NCBI GenBank assembly: GCA_025451535.1
Contig: JANWKE010000127.1
Span: 1-38,273 of the forward strand
Direction: 5' to 3'
Source of the DNA: Verrucomicrobiia bacterium
Lineage (GTDB): Bacteria; Verrucomicrobiota; Verrucomicrobiia; Limisphaerales; UBA11358
DNA length: 38,273 nt
Under the pieces are notes generated by a model, which saw only the letters and a list, made by a program, of their open reading frames with translations, did no database searches and was not told the origin of the DNA. This document shows positions 1 through 9,384 of this stretch, piece by piece. Both the position numbers and the translations under genes were made by a program. How positions within the stretch are numbered: position 1 is the first letter of the stretch; each line of letters opens with the position of its first letter.

Positions 1-816
1 AGGCCGCGCGCCGAGGCGGAAGCGGCGGGCATGAAGTTTGTGGCATCGGCTTTTGGGACAAACTCGCTCGAGGCGTTGCGGGCCGTGCCCGCCCAAAAGT
101 TGCTGGCGGCGGCATTACAACTGCCGTGGGAATATTTCAAACCGGACATTGACGGTTACTTTCTGCCGACCAACTGTCCGGCGATCTACGCTGCCGGCCG
201 ACAAAGCCACGTCCCGCTGCTGGCGGGATGGAACCGGGACGAAGGGAGTTTCAAGTCCTATTTTACCAATGACGCGCCGACCGTCGAGAATTACACCGCG
301 CGCGCCAGGGCGCATTTCGGTACCAACGCGGAAACCTTCCTCAAACTCTATCCGGCGGCGACGGATGCCGAAGTCGAGCGGGCGGCGCAGGATTTTGCCG
401 GGGACCAGTTCATTGCTTATTCCACCTGGAAGTGGCTGGAAATGCAGCTGCAGACCGGTGAAGCTCCGGTTTACCGGTACGAGTTTGATCAGACGTTGCC
501 GTTGCCCACCGACGCCGGACCGGGCACGGAGCCGACTGCGCCACACGCCTCGGAAATCGAGTTCGTCTTCCGGGTGTTGTCCTCGAAACAACTGCCGTGG
601 CGGCCGGAAGACCGGAAAGTGTCGGAATTGATGGCAGCGTACTGGACCAACTTTGCGAAGACAGGCAATCCCAACGCCCCGCGCCTGCCGCCGTGGCCGG
701 CGTACAACCGCCAGGACGGCTATCCAGTAATGCATTTCAGCGCCAACTCCAGCGCTGTGCCCGACGCGCACCGGGCCCGGTACGAATTTCTCGACCAGCT
801 GAGTTCGCCGTGGTAA
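1..816 (+). CDS. Carboxylesterase type B family protein, C-terminal part (5' end outside the window)
   Basis: The reading frame is open from the first base, so the gene begins before the window and about 271 C-terminal residues are present. It shows the second half of an alpha/beta-hydrolase of the carboxylesterase type B family (COesterase). The stretch GWNRDEGS contains the acidic residue of the Ser-Glu-His triad, and HASEIEFVF carries the catalytic His in the same context as in cholinesterases. The Ser elbow (GESAG) must lie upstream and is not seen. Such enzymes hydrolyse carboxylic esters and in environmental bacteria are usually secreted or periplasmic; the signal peptide cannot be judged here. 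The gene converges on the O-methyltransferase on the opposite strand. Family assignment is firm; the substrate is unknown. Confidence 0.88.
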   Translation, partial: RPRAEAEAAGMKFVASAFGTNSLEALRAVPAQKLLAAALQLPWEYFKPDIDGYFLPTNCPAIYAAGRQSHVPLLAGWNRDEGSFKSYFTNDAPTVENYTARARAHFGTNAETFLKLYPAATDAEVERAAQDFAGDQFIAYSTWKWLEMQLQTGEAPVYRYEFDQTLPLPTDAGPGTEPTAPHASEIEFVFRVLSSKQLPWRPEDRKVSELMAAYWTNFAKTGNPNAPRLPPWPAYNRQDGYPVMHFSANSSAVPDAHRARYEFLDQLSSPW

Positions 817-973
817 CCGCGAAGCGCGGGAGTTGACCGCAAAGAACACTGACGATTTTGGGAACAGGACTCATTAAGCCCCGGTTTATAGATAAAACTT
901 TGTGAACAAGTTGAAAAATCCATTAAGATGAGCTAACTTGGCTGTGCTGAGTAAAACATAGCGTAATAAGTCC

Positions 974-1013
974 GGCGGGCGTGGTTTTTGGCAGTATGTT
1001 CCCCACGCCCGCC
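974..1013. terminator. Strong hairpin between convergent genes, possible bidirectional terminator
   Basis: GGCGGGCGTGG at 974-984 and CCACGCCCGCC at 1003-1013 are a perfect 11-bp inverted repeat with an 18-base loop. It lies between the 3' ends of the esterase and the methyltransferase, where a shared terminator is expected. No T-run follows the stem on either strand, so it is not a classical intrinsic terminator. The rest of 817-1087 shows no convincing gene. Confidence 0.4.
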
Positions 1014-1087
1014 GTGTTGCGTATCGGCTTTTTCCTCTCCGTGCTCTTTGCGCTCCTGGCGGTCAAATGGACGATAATTCGCCTGCG

Positions 1088-2192
1088 TTACTTGAGACCA
1101 ATCACCATGGAGTCGGGGCCACAGAGCGGTTCGACGCGGGTTTCCTTGAAGCCGGCGTCATGCATCCAGCCGCGACAATCCGCGCCGGTGTAATCGGAAC
1201 CGCCCTTGGTCTCAATCAGCATATTAAGACTCATGAGCAGGCCGAAGGCATTGCGTCGCCGGTCGTCATCAATGATGGCGTCGTAAACAACGAGCGCACC
1301 GCCCGGTGGCAAGGCGGCACAGGCCTTGGCGATAAGCTTCTGTTTCTGCTCCAGGTCCCAATCATGCAGGATGTGGCCCATGATGATAACTTCGGCGCCG
1401 GGCAGCGGGTCGTCGAAAAAGTTGCCCGGTTGAAAGCGCAATCTTTGGGCCAGACCAAAGGATTGGACGTACTCGTCAAAGATGGGGCCCACCACGGGCA
1501 GGTCAAATTCGCCGCCAGTCAGGTGCGGATGAGCCAGGGCCAGTTGGACGGCCACGCATCCTTGCGCGCCGCCCACGTCAATGAAGTTCTGGAATTTGTC
1601 CCAGGGAAATTGTTGCGCCAGGGACCGGGCCGCGCCCATGCTGATGCCGGTCATGGCGGACAGAAATTGTTTGAGCCGGGCCGGGTCCGCATAAAGCTCG
1701 GCAAAGGTGTCCCGGGCCTGTTTGCTCTCGTTTTGCGGTTCACCCGACGTCAGGGCCGTGGTCAGATCACCCCAAAACCGATAGAGCCGGGCATTGGCCA
1801 TCTCCAGCAGGCCGCCGATGTAACCGGGTTTGGCACGGTCCAGAAACAAATCGCCCGCGGGGGTGTTGCCATAATGCCCGTCCTTCCGCTCCAGCATTCC
1901 CAACGCGACCAGCGCGTCGAAGAAATCACTGGCGCCGCGCGGGTGCAGATTCAACCGGGTGCGCAGCGATTCCGCGTTTAGCGGCCCCCCTGGCGAGCTG
2001 GGTGAAGACACCGAGTTCGACGGCACTGAGCAGGGTTTTCGAACCCCAGAAACCGAGGCCGAGTTGCAGAATTTTATCCGGCGCGATTTCGCCCGGCACA
2101 TCGCCGGACGAAGGGCCGCGGCTGAGACGGGGAGCAACGAGTTCGCCGGCGTTCCCGGCATGCGCGGTGGTGGCAGAGGGGTTCGATGACAC
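1088..2192 (-). CDS. SAM-dependent O-methyltransferase (Methyltransf_2 family), apparently frameshifted
   Basis: The C-terminal two thirds is a class I SAM methyltransferase of the plant/CrtF/acetylserotonin O-methyltransferase type. FIDVGGAQG is the SAM-binding glycine loop, and GHILHDWD carries the family's catalytic His. The N-terminal winged-helix/dimerisation part ([14 protein letters not shown], then [15 protein letters not shown]) is read from a GTG at 2192 in a different frame. The two frames meet at a run of six G on the coding strand (six C at 1985-1990). Removing one G joins LARG directly to [11 protein letters not shown], the expected continuation. A single 379-residue open frame exists from 2227, but its first 80 residues look like out-of-frame translation. 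The gene is therefore either broken, phase-variable at the G-run, or affected by a sequencing error. The substrate is not predictable. Confidence 0.75.
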
Positions 2193-2319
2193 AGCGGCAA
2201 ATAAGTGCCATTACATAAAGAAGTCAAATGGATTTCGTAAGATACCTGAATATCCTAGACAGAAGATGAATGCCAGGTGGCCGGAGTGAAATTGATCCCG
2301 CACGTTAAGTTCCTTGGCG

Positions 2320-4359
2320 TCAGGGATTCGTGACGCGCAAACGGATGAACCGGGCAGTCGCCGCCGGCACGGGCGTGATATCTTGCACAACCAGTTGCGT
2401 GGCCAGGTTTGTGAGCGTGACGGTGTTCAACGGGCCGGAAACCCAACCGTCCAGCAGGTTGCTGGAAACTTCGACGACGTAAGTAACATCGGGGGGCTCC
2501 GTTGCGCGGTTGACGGTGAGAGTCAGAAAGTTCAAGGGACCGGCCGATTGGATGCTGCCGGAAGGCAACTGAGCGGGTGTGGCCGGGTTGGTTGGATTCA
2601 GGCCAAGCGCATATTTAATCAGGTTGGGCACACCATCGCCGGCCGGGCTGGCACGGTTGGCACCCGCCCCCACGTTTGACGGATTTCCAAAATAACTGTT
2701 CCGCCAGATTTGGAGTGGCGTCAGCGTGGACTGGTTGAGCAGGCCGAGCACGCCCACGCCGGTGGTGGTTCCGACATACACCCTCCCACTGGCGATCATC
2801 GGGGTGATGAATTTGTTGCCGGCCCCAAATCGGTCACGGCTACCGGCCTGGGTGCTGTTATAATACTCCGTGGCAAGATTGGTCGGCGCATAGGCATGCA
2901 AAATAGCCGGGGAAGTGTTTTCTGCAGCCCAAACAATGCCATTGGAATTTCCGTTGGCGGAAATGCCCGGGGTCGTGCCGGGGTACCCGAACGAGACAGC
3001 GGTTTGCGAGGAACTGCCGGCAAGTCGGGCATTCACAAACGTAAACGCCTGGAGGTTGTTTCCTACGGAGCCGTAATAAAGCGTGCCGTTGAAGTAAGCG
3101 GGCATGGCCCAGACACCACCCGGCAGAACACCGTCAAGTTCCTGGTAAATGGCGTTGTCGTTGGCCGGATTGAACTTGCCCAGGTTCGAACGATCCACAA
3201 GATAAAGATTGCTGTCCTTCCCGGCGCCGACGGCGAGTTGGCGGGTGTTCCCCTGCCCGTCAACCATGTCCGGCAACACGAGCGCGCCACCCGAACCGAG
3301 GTCCGCGTCGGCCGCACTCTCGTTCACGGTATTGAACATGGTGAAATAATCCACCACGGCGAGTTGGTTGCTGATGGTTGAGAGTTTCATGAAGGAATTG
3401 CCATAATCGCCCCGGTTGGGAAATCCGTTCGTGGTCAGCGTGGTTTCAAAGGTGCCATTACCGGCCAGGAAATAGAGGTTGCTGGCGGTGTCGGCCGCGA
3501 GCCCGGCGCCGCTCATCCAAAGGGCGGCGCCTTCTCCATTTGGCGTGATGTTCAACACGCTGGTTTGGGCCAGCGTGTGTTCATCATAGCCGATGATCCA
3601 GCCGGTGTAGGGTTGGATATCACAATGCGATGCCCAGGAGGTGTAAATCACGCCGTTCAAGAGCAGCAGTCCGCAGCGTTCCTTGTATTGGGCCGGATCG
3701 AATATCACGTTGGTGCCGTCCGTGTTGTCACCCGTGCCGGGATATTTGGCGGCAACAGTCACGGCGGGCAGGCGGTTGGTGCCGGTCGCCAGATCCAGCG
3801 CGTGCAGGCGTTGGAAGTAGGTGGTTGTACTGTTGGTCACCAGCTTGCTCATCGCCACGACGAAGATCGTGCCGTTGGGGCCGAGCTGGCGGTCAATGAC
3901 CGGCGTGGCGGTGATGCCGATCTCTGGAGTTACCTGGCTGCAGCCGCGATTGTCGGACGTTACTTCGTTGGGGCCGAGCAGGGAAACGTGCCAGAACAGA
4001 TTGGTGCTGTCGGCGTCGTAGGCATAAACGCTGTCATGTTCCGTGGCAACGAACACCGCGTTGTGCAGGCCTTTCTGCGGAATGGAAACACCCGCGGCAT
4101 ATAGCGGCTCGGCATCCACCAGGCCGTCCGCCGGCAGCACCCACAATTTGCCGAAGTGGTTGGTATTGACGCTGGCCGGCGTCAAAATCTCCTCGTTCAA
4201 ATTCTGTCCGGTGCGGCCGTTGTCGTCATGATAGGTCAAGACGTCGGTGGCCTGGGCCGGCGCGGCCGGTACGGCGAGCAGGAGAATAAAACACAACCAC
4301 ACGAACGTACCGCCGATCGCGCTCACCCTGTGCCGGTGTTCTACCAGATTGACAGCCAT
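2320..4359 (-). CDS. Secreted PQQ-type beta-propeller protein with Verrucomicrobial C-terminal module
   Basis: The protein has about 679 residues. The ATG at 4359 is preferred because it gives a signal peptide (basic start, then hydrophobic FVWLCFILLLAVPAAPAQA); the frame extends to 4452 upstream. After cleavage it begins with DVLTYHDDNGRTGQNLNE, typical of secreted pyrrolo-quinoline-quinone-like propeller proteins. Blade-like segments follow (VFVATEHDSVYAYDAD, GTIFVVAMSKLV, LYFLAGNGTFE, GTLYYGSVGNNLQAF, GRVYVGTTTGVGVLG). A linker of the type GDGVPNLIKYALGLNPTNP leads into a final ~70-residue domain with VEVSSNLLDGW and a terminal ARFIRLRV. Whether it binds a cofactor is unknown; many such propellers are structural or carbohydrate-related. 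It lies 111 bases after the subtilase stop on the same strand and may be cotranscribed with it. Confidence 0.8.
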   Translation of the reverse strand: MAVNLVEHRHRVSAIGGTFVWLCFILLLAVPAAPAQATDVLTYHDDNGRTGQNLNEEILTPASVNTNHFGKLWVLPADGLVDAEPLYAAGVSIPQKGLHNAVFVATEHDSVYAYDADSTNLFWHVSLLGPNEVTSDNRGCSQVTPEIGITATPVIDRQLGPNGTIFVVAMSKLVTNSTTTYFQRLHALDLATGTNRLPAVTVAAKYPGTGDNTDGTNVIFDPAQYKERCGLLLLNGVIYTSWASHCDIQPYTGWIIGYDEHTLAQTSVLNITPNGEGAALWMSGAGLAADTASNLYFLAGNGTFETTLTTNGFPNRGDYGNSFMKLSTISNQLAVVDYFTMFNTVNESAADADLGSGGALVLPDMVDGQGNTRQLAVGAGKDSNLYLVDRSNLGKFNPANDNAIYQELDGVLPGGVWAMPAYFNGTLYYGSVGNNLQAFTFVNARLAGSSSQTAVSFGYPGTTPGISANGNSNGIVWAAENTSPAILHAYAPTNLATEYYNSTQAGSRDRFGAGNKFITPMIASGRVYVGTTTGVGVLGLLNQSTLTPLQIWRNSYFGNPSNVGAGANRASPAGDGVPNLIKYALGLNPTNPATPAQLPSGSIQSAGPLNFLTLTVNRATEPPDVTYVVEVSSNLLDGWVSGPLNTVTLTNLATQLVVQDITPVPAATARFIRLRVTNP

Positions 4360-4470
4360 CCCCACGGGAGGAAATTCGTTCAATTTGGATAGAGTGCAAG
4401 TAACAAAGTGGAAGCGGAGAATACGCACCCGCTTCCCACGGCCGAGGATCAAGGTTTGCGTTTCGGGACG

Positions 4471-7400
4471 TTACGGCATCCGTACTCGATAAAAGCGCGG
4501 GCTGTGGTTTGTCATGCCGGGATCGGCAACGAGCAGCGAACCGCCGCCGGGAATGGTATTGGTCGCAATGGACCACCAGTTGAAAAGGTTGGAGGAGGCT
4601 TGCACGACGCAATTGCTCCCCGCCGGGCCGTTGAGAACAAAATGAAATATGCCATTGCTCAGGCCCATGCCGTTCAGGATGATCTGCGCCGGGCGAACGG
4701 TCTGCACATACACGCCATTGGGATACGGGCTTTGGTCGGCATCGTTGGAGGCAACCAGGAGACGAATCGTGGCTTGACCGGCCGGCGCCTGGTTCGTATC
4801 CACCACCACACTTACATCCTGATATCCCGGCGCCGGAATGTCGAACGGAACGGCCGGCACAAAGTGGATCCAGGGGGCATTGGTTGCCGGTGTAATCGAG
4901 GTCACCGTCAACTTTCCCGCGCCGTCGTTGTAGATGCGGAAGGTCTGGCTGCGGTCGGGCAGGCTCTGAATGGCGCGCTCAAGGTTCACGCGCGGCCTGG
5001 TAATCGCCACCTTGGTGTCGGTGACTGGATCGCCGCTCGCCTGCAAAAGATTTTTGACTTCCAGGGGCGTAAGGTAATTGCCCGTGCGCGCTTTCGCCGC
5101 GGACTGGAGGCACGCCACCGCGCCGGCGGCAAAGGGGCAGGCGGCCGAGGTTCCGCCAAAGGTAGCGTCGTAATCACCGCTCGAAAATCCGTCCGAGCCG
5201 ACGATGTCGAGCGTGTAAATTTGGTCTCCGGGAGCGAGCAGACCCAGGAAGTCCGCCATGTTCGAATAAGCAGTCACTTTGTCCGGTGCCGATACGTCAT
5301 CAACGTAGTAACCGCTCGCACAGCCGCTATTGGCAATTTTGGGCGCACAGGACGCAACATTCACGCAGGGAGTGTTATGACCAAAGGCCGCGTCATAGAC
5401 CGCCCCCACGGAAATCACGCTCGAAACGCACGCCGGAAAGGCCATGGAATCGCAGTAGCCGTCATTGCCGGAGGAGGCGAGGACGGTGATGCCCGCCGCG
5501 ACGGCGTTGCTGGCGGCGGCGGTCATGGACGGAAGCTCGTTGTCACACGGCGAAAAGTAGCGTCCACCGCCAAAGCTGGTGCTCATCACCATGATGGGGT
5601 AGTTGGGATTATCGTTCTGGTGGGCCACGCACCAGTCCCAGGACGCCACTTCCGCATCCGTGCTGGCGCCGCCGCCGGTATCGGAAGTCATTTTTAGGGC
5701 ATAGATCTTGGCATTGTACGCCACGCCTCCGATGTAGTCGCCGACCGTCCCGAGGTCGCCCGCGGCGATGCCGGCGCAAGCGGTGCCGTGCGCCTGATCG
5801 ACCGGCATGGGATCGGCATCATTGTCCCCAAAATCGTAGCCGCCGAGCACCTTGCTGTTGGGAAATCCTCCACCCCCGAGGCGCGGATGGTTGTAATCAA
5901 TCCCCGTGTCGCAAATGGCGATGGACATTCCCGCCCCGTTGTAGGCCGAGCGATAGGTCATTCCATGAGCGAGCGGGATGCTTTGCGCCAGATGAGGTTC
6001 CAATACGTAAACCGGCTCAATGGAAACAACGCGCGGATGCGCCTGCAGCGCTTGCAGTCCTTCCGCGGTGACTTCGGCGGAGAAACCGGCGATGTTTTCG
6101 AAGCGGTGGCGCAATTTCAGGTATTGTACCGGAACGTTGTCGAGCACTTCGCGCTGGACCGCCCTAACGTCGGTCTGCAGCTCTTTCAGCGATGCGACGG
6201 AAGCGAAATCCGTTGCGACGCGGGCGCTTCGGGGCAGGCTCAGGTTGACGGTGACAGCCACGGTCGGGCTCTTGTTGAAGCCGCTGGTGATTTGATCGGC
6301 ATAAAGGAGTTTTTGCTCCATCGGAAGCGCCGCGGGCAGTTCGGCGGCAGAGGCAGACTGCGCAACGGACGGAGAACCGGCAACGGAAGCAGAGCCGGAA
6401 CCCGGGCCGGCGATGGCGAAGGTGAGCGTGAGGGGTTCGATCCGGATTTGCGGGCCCAGCGTGATAAAGGCCACGTCTCCGCCGCGATTCGTGCCGCCGC
6501 CATTATAGGCGACGGCGCGGTAATGATAGGACGTTTCGGCGGTCAAACCGGTGAGATTGTAATGAATATTCGTGACTGCGGTTCCGAGTGATTGTTGTGA
6601 CGTGGTGCTGCCGTAGTTGGTGGTGGTTCCATAATCAAACCACGCGTACCCGACCCCCGAATGGGGATCGATCCTGGCTTGTAGCTGCGCTGAAATGTCC
6701 ACGATGGAAGTGGCCGCCAGGGTCTGGACCGTGGGCGGCGCCTGCACCACCGCTATCAGCTTGGTGTAATGATTATCACCCTCGTTGCTCTCAGGGACGG
6801 CCGAACCCGTGTCCGTTTCCACGGTAATGGTGTGCGTCCACTTGGAGTCGAGCGAACCGATGAGGTAATTCGTAACGGAAACGTAGTTGGAGGGCGCCAG
6901 CGGCGAGGCATTGGTCCAGGTGTTCCGTATCTCACCATCGACGGAGAGGGTGGTGGTAAAGGTATTCGTCACTGCGACGTTTCCGACGTTGGCCACGGTC
7001 CAAGCCGCATACAGCGTATCGGCGGTGGTAGGATTCGGGCTGTCGATGGTGACGTCCGTATTTGTCGAAATCACAATTTTGTCCGACCAGCCAGCGGGCT
7101 GATAGGGCGCCAGATTGGGTTGCGGCGGCGGGCTCACCGTAAACTGGCGGGTGTAGATGTTGTCCAGTTCGTTGGTCTCGGTGATAGTGGACGTCGAGTC
7201 GGTAATGAGCATGAGGGTGTGTGACCCCAGACTGAAAGAGCCGATGGAGTAATCGTTCACATGTACGTAGGAATTGGTTCCCAAGGGCGGGTCGGTGTAC
7301 CAGGACGTTTTCAATGACCCGTCCACGTAAAGGGCCGTGTAAAATCGCGCACCGGTGGCGCCGGAGCCGTTGTTGATAACCGCCCAGTCAACGTAGAGCG

Positions 7401-7962
7401 TGTCGGTCGGGGTAAGCACCGGGCTATTGGTCGTCGTGCCGACGACTGTTGAGACCACAATTTTGTCCGACCAACCGGGTGGCTGATAAGGAACCAGGTT
7501 GGGTTGGGCGGGCGGATTGACTACGATCGTTTTGGTGTAGCCGTTGTCGGCTTTGGTACTTTCGGTAATCATTCCTATCCAGTCGTTGGTGATGGTGAGC
7601 GTGTGCGTTCCGGCAGTAAGAGAGCCGAGGGCATAATCGGTGACCGTCGAATAAGTGTTTGCGTTCAACGCGCTGACGATCCAGAAAGTTTTATACACCC
7701 CGTCCACGTAGAGCGCGGTGTAAAAAGTGCCGCCGGTGCCTGCATCGCCATTGTTGACGACCGCCCAATCCAGGTACAACGAATCCGTGGTGGAGAATGA
7801 CGGGCTGTCCGTCGTGGTGCCGGTCGTCGTTGACACGACGATTTTGTCCGACCAACCGGCGGGTTGATAAGGAGCCAGGTTGGGCAGGCTGAGAACAGTA
7901 ACCGGATAGATCGTGGCCATCGTGACCACAGCCAGCTTCAAAATAAATTCATAAGTTTTCAT
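4471..7962 (-). CDS. Secreted subtilisin-like serine protease (S8) with three N-terminal CARDB repeats
   Basis: The 1163-residue protein starts with a signal peptide (about 1-25). Three CARDB-type repeats follow, each opening with PNL.PYQP.GWSDKIV (about residues 27-150, 153-278 and 281-405). The repetition is also visible in the DNA, with a similar ~40-base stretch near 7080, 7464 and 7846. A fibronectin-III-like domain (about 408-500), a low-complexity Ala/Ser linker and an inhibitor-I9-like propeptide (about 575-655) precede the peptidase S8 domain. The triad is Asp685 (ICDTGID), His725 (AHGTACAG) and Ser939 (GGTSAACP), with oxyanion Asn833 (SSGNDG). The C-terminus carries an SSNLFNWW ... 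PRFYRVRMP module. All catalytic residues are present, so it should be active. Putting adhesion-type repeats ahead of the propeptide is unusual. The likely place of action is the cell surface or medium. Confidence 0.9.
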   Translation of the reverse strand: MKTYEFILKLAVVTMATIYPVTVLSLPNLAPYQPAGWSDKIVVSTTTGTTTDSPSFSTTDSLYLDWAVVNNGDAGTGGTFYTALYVDGVYKTFWIVSALNANTYSTVTDYALGSLTAGTHTLTITNDWIGMITESTKADNGYTKTIVVNPPAQPNLVPYQPPGWSDKIVVSTVVGTTTNSPVLTPTDTLYVDWAVINNGSGATGARFYTALYVDGSLKTSWYTDPPLGTNSYVHVNDYSIGSFSLGSHTLMLITDSTSTITETNELDNIYTRQFTVSPPPQPNLAPYQPAGWSDKIVISTNTDVTIDSPNPTTADTLYAAWTVANVGNVAVTNTFTTTLSVDGEIRNTWTNASPLAPSNYVSVTNYLIGSLDSKWTHTITVETDTGSAVPESNEGDNHYTKLIAVVQAPPTVQTLAATSIVDISAQLQARIDPHSGVGYAWFDYGTTTNYGSTTSQQSLGTAVTNIHYNLTGLTAETSYHYRAVAYNGGGTNRGGDVAFITLGPQIRIEPLTLTFAIAGPGSGSASVAGSPSVAQSASAAELPAALPMEQKLLYADQITSGFNKSPTVAVTVNLSLPRSARVATDFASVASLKELQTDVRAVQREVLDNVPVQYLKLRHRFENIAGFSAEVTAEGLQALQAHPRVVSIEPVYVLEPHLAQSIPLAHGMTYRSAYNGAGMSIAICDTGIDYNHPRLGGGGFPNSKVLGGYDFGDNDADPMPVDQAHGTACAGIAAGDLGTVGDYIGGVAYNAKIYALKMTSDTGGGASTDAEVASWDWCVAHQNDNPNYPIMVMSTSFGGGRYFSPCDNELPSMTAAASNAVAAGITVLASSGNDGYCDSMAFPACVSSVISVGAVYDAAFGHNTPCVNVASCAPKIANSGCASGYYVDDVSAPDKVTAYSNMADFLGLLAPGDQIYTLDIVGSDGFSSGDYDATFGGTSAACPFAAGAVACLQSAAKARTGNYLTPLEVKNLLQASGDPVTDTKVAITRPRVNLERAIQSLPDRSQTFRIYNDGAGKLTVTSITPATNAPWIHFVPAVPFDIPAPGYQDVSVVVDTNQAPAGQATIRLLVASNDADQSPYPNGVYVQTVRPAQIILNGMGLSNGIFHFVLNGPAGSNCVVQASSNLFNWWSIATNTIPGGGSLLVADPGMTNHSPRFYRVRMP

Positions 7963-8556
7963 AGAAGTCGCAGATTGAGGGTTAGGGCGGCGCGCAAGAA
8001 GGTCCGGAAAACCGGTCCACGGGAAAGGGGTGGTGTCGAGGTTACAGGAGTCCCTTCAAGGAAGCTGGAACTGCTTGCTCCCGCTTCGAATGGACATCCC
8101 TGCGGGTATGATTGCCGGTTCACGTTGAAAGCGAAACGCTTTGTTTCCGATGTCAGTAACGCTTAACCAAGCAGACTTGACTATAAGATTACATGTTTTA
8201 AATGCAAGTGAATTTATTTTAAGTGGTCTCGGCCTATAAGCTGGAAACCTGCTAAGGGGTGGAATAACGACCGCCTCTTGATTGTCGTCCCGGAAGGAGC
8301 TGCTGGAAAATGGGTTATTGATCAATGCCACCCGCTAAACAATCACGACCATACGTTCCTGTAGTAACCCCTCTGGAAACCGGACCAATTCGATTGCCTC
8401 TCCTTCATGCCATCGCACCGAAGCTTAACCAAATTCCCCTCGGCGCCTTTTGCGGAAGGATTTAAGACGAAAGCTTACACCTCCGGCCGCCAAAGACTGA
8501 ATAGAAAAGTCCCGTGTTGCTTGTTTTGTGATGAACCCGGAAAGTTCAGCGCGAAT
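7963..8556. other. 594-base region without a convincing gene; long leader of the S8 protease
   Basis: Both neighbours are on the minus strand, so this holds the 3' end of the lipoprotein transcript and the promoter and leader of the protease. Short open frames here have no coding character. Small hairpins occur at 8128-8142 (AAAGCG-AAA-CGCTTT) and 8001-8018. I looked for riboswitch cores in the leader and found none I could support. Confidence 0.5.
8180..8207 (-). promoter_or_regulatory. Candidate sigma-70-type promoter for the S8 protease
   Basis: On the minus strand TTGCAT (-35, plus 8202-8207) is separated by 16 bases from TATAGT (-10, plus 8180-8185) in an AT-rich stretch. Transcription would start near 8173, giving a leader of about 210 bases before the protease start at 7962. 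Confidence 0.4.
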
Positions 8557-9291
8557 TCATCGCCAGTGTCCGGAACTCCGGTACCAGCCATGCGGCCCCC
8601 TGCCCCAATAGCCACGCACCCAGACCGCATGAGGATACGGCGGGTAAGACCAATAACCCGCCCGCCAAACCCAGCGACCGTTCCACACCCAATCGCCTCC
8701 AACCCATATGTAGCCCGGTCCGGGCGCAAGCACCACGGTTTCCGCCGGTGGCGGTGGGGGTGGTTCCGTGACCACCGTGGTGGTCTGGACCGCTGAATCA
8801 TCCCCGACCAGACCCGGCGTGTTGATCATGAAATTGATGACGTTCTCACTGACACCGGCGTTGTGCAGATCAATGATATCAGACGTGCTGAGATGAAAGA
8901 CGGTGTGCGAGTTGCGAATCTGGCTGATGATGACGTCATCACTCACATTCGCCGCGGCGAGCGCCTTGATGTCGGAAACACTCAGCGGCTGTCCCTGTTG
9001 GACGCGCACATAAGTCTGGGGGGCTTGGGCGCGAAGTTCCGCCGCCTGCTCCTGGTCCATTGAATTGCCAATGACGCTTCCCGTAATCGCGCCCGCCGCT
9101 GCGCCGATCAACGCGCCGGCGCCGCCGTTGCGGGGACCGCCAATCGCCGCGCCGGCGATGGCGCCCATCGCCCCGCCAATCAAAGCACCGGACGCCGTAT
9201 TATTCGGCTCGCCGTTGGGATACTGGCAGCCGGTCAGCAACACCGTCGAAACCACTGTGGCCAAAGCTAAAACTTTCAATTTTATATTCAT
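8557..9291 (-). CDS. Lipoprotein with glycine-zipper and YXWGXW-type repeat
   Basis: The protein has 244 residues. A lipoprotein signal peptide ends in the lipobox LLTGC, with Cys22 as the lipid-carrying residue. Residues about 33-77 are a glycine zipper (GALIGGAMGAIAGAAIGG, then GALIGAAAGAITGSVIG), which usually inserts into or packs on membranes. Residues about 100-160 form a small helical domain (SVSDIKALAAANVSDDVI and similar), followed by a proline linker (PPPPPP). The tail is rich in Trp and Tyr (GYIWVGGDWVWNGRWVWRAG), a YXWXGG.W repeat found in cell-envelope proteins of several phyla. It is probably anchored in the outer membrane facing the periplasm. The molecular role is unknown. It follows the recombinase gene on the same strand after a 93-base gap. 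Confidence 0.82.
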   Translation of the reverse strand: MNIKLKVLALATVVSTVLLTGCQYPNGEPNNTASGALIGGAMGAIAGAAIGGPRNGGAGALIGAAAGAITGSVIGNSMDQEQAAELRAQAPQTYVRVQQGQPLSVSDIKALAAANVSDDVIISQIRNSHTVFHLSTSDIIDLHNAGVSENVINFMINTPGLVGDDSAVQTTTVVTEPPPPPPAETVVLAPGPGYIWVGGDWVWNGRWVWRAGYWSYPPYPHAVWVRGYWGRGPHGWYRSSGHWR

Positions 9292-9384
9292 ATCTGGCTG
9301 ATTTTAACCGTGCTCACCGTTCGGTTATTTCGACAAATAATCATGCTCCTCCATTCAAGGAATTTCAATCAGAAACAGAAGCAC

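Noticed and set aside
981-1193. Short plus-strand frame with one hydrophobic segment (FFLSVLFALLAV) near the methyltransferase end
   Set aside because: Only the first 30 residues look membrane-like, the rest is antisense to the methyltransferase, and it starts inside a hairpin. Possibly a fragment, but not supported.
1067-1981. Open frame of 304 codons opposite the methyltransferase
   Set aside because: It mirrors the catalytic domain of the methyltransferase on the minus strand and has no independent features.
4408-5697. Long plus-strand open frame (429 codons) opposite the S8 protease gene
   Set aside because: Its residues have no domain pattern and the opposite strand holds a complete protease with all catalytic residues; such frames arise from GC-rich third positions.
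7963-8180. Riboswitch in the long leader of the S8 protease
   Set aside because: Small hairpins are present, but I could not match the conserved core of c-di-GMP or other riboswitch classes.
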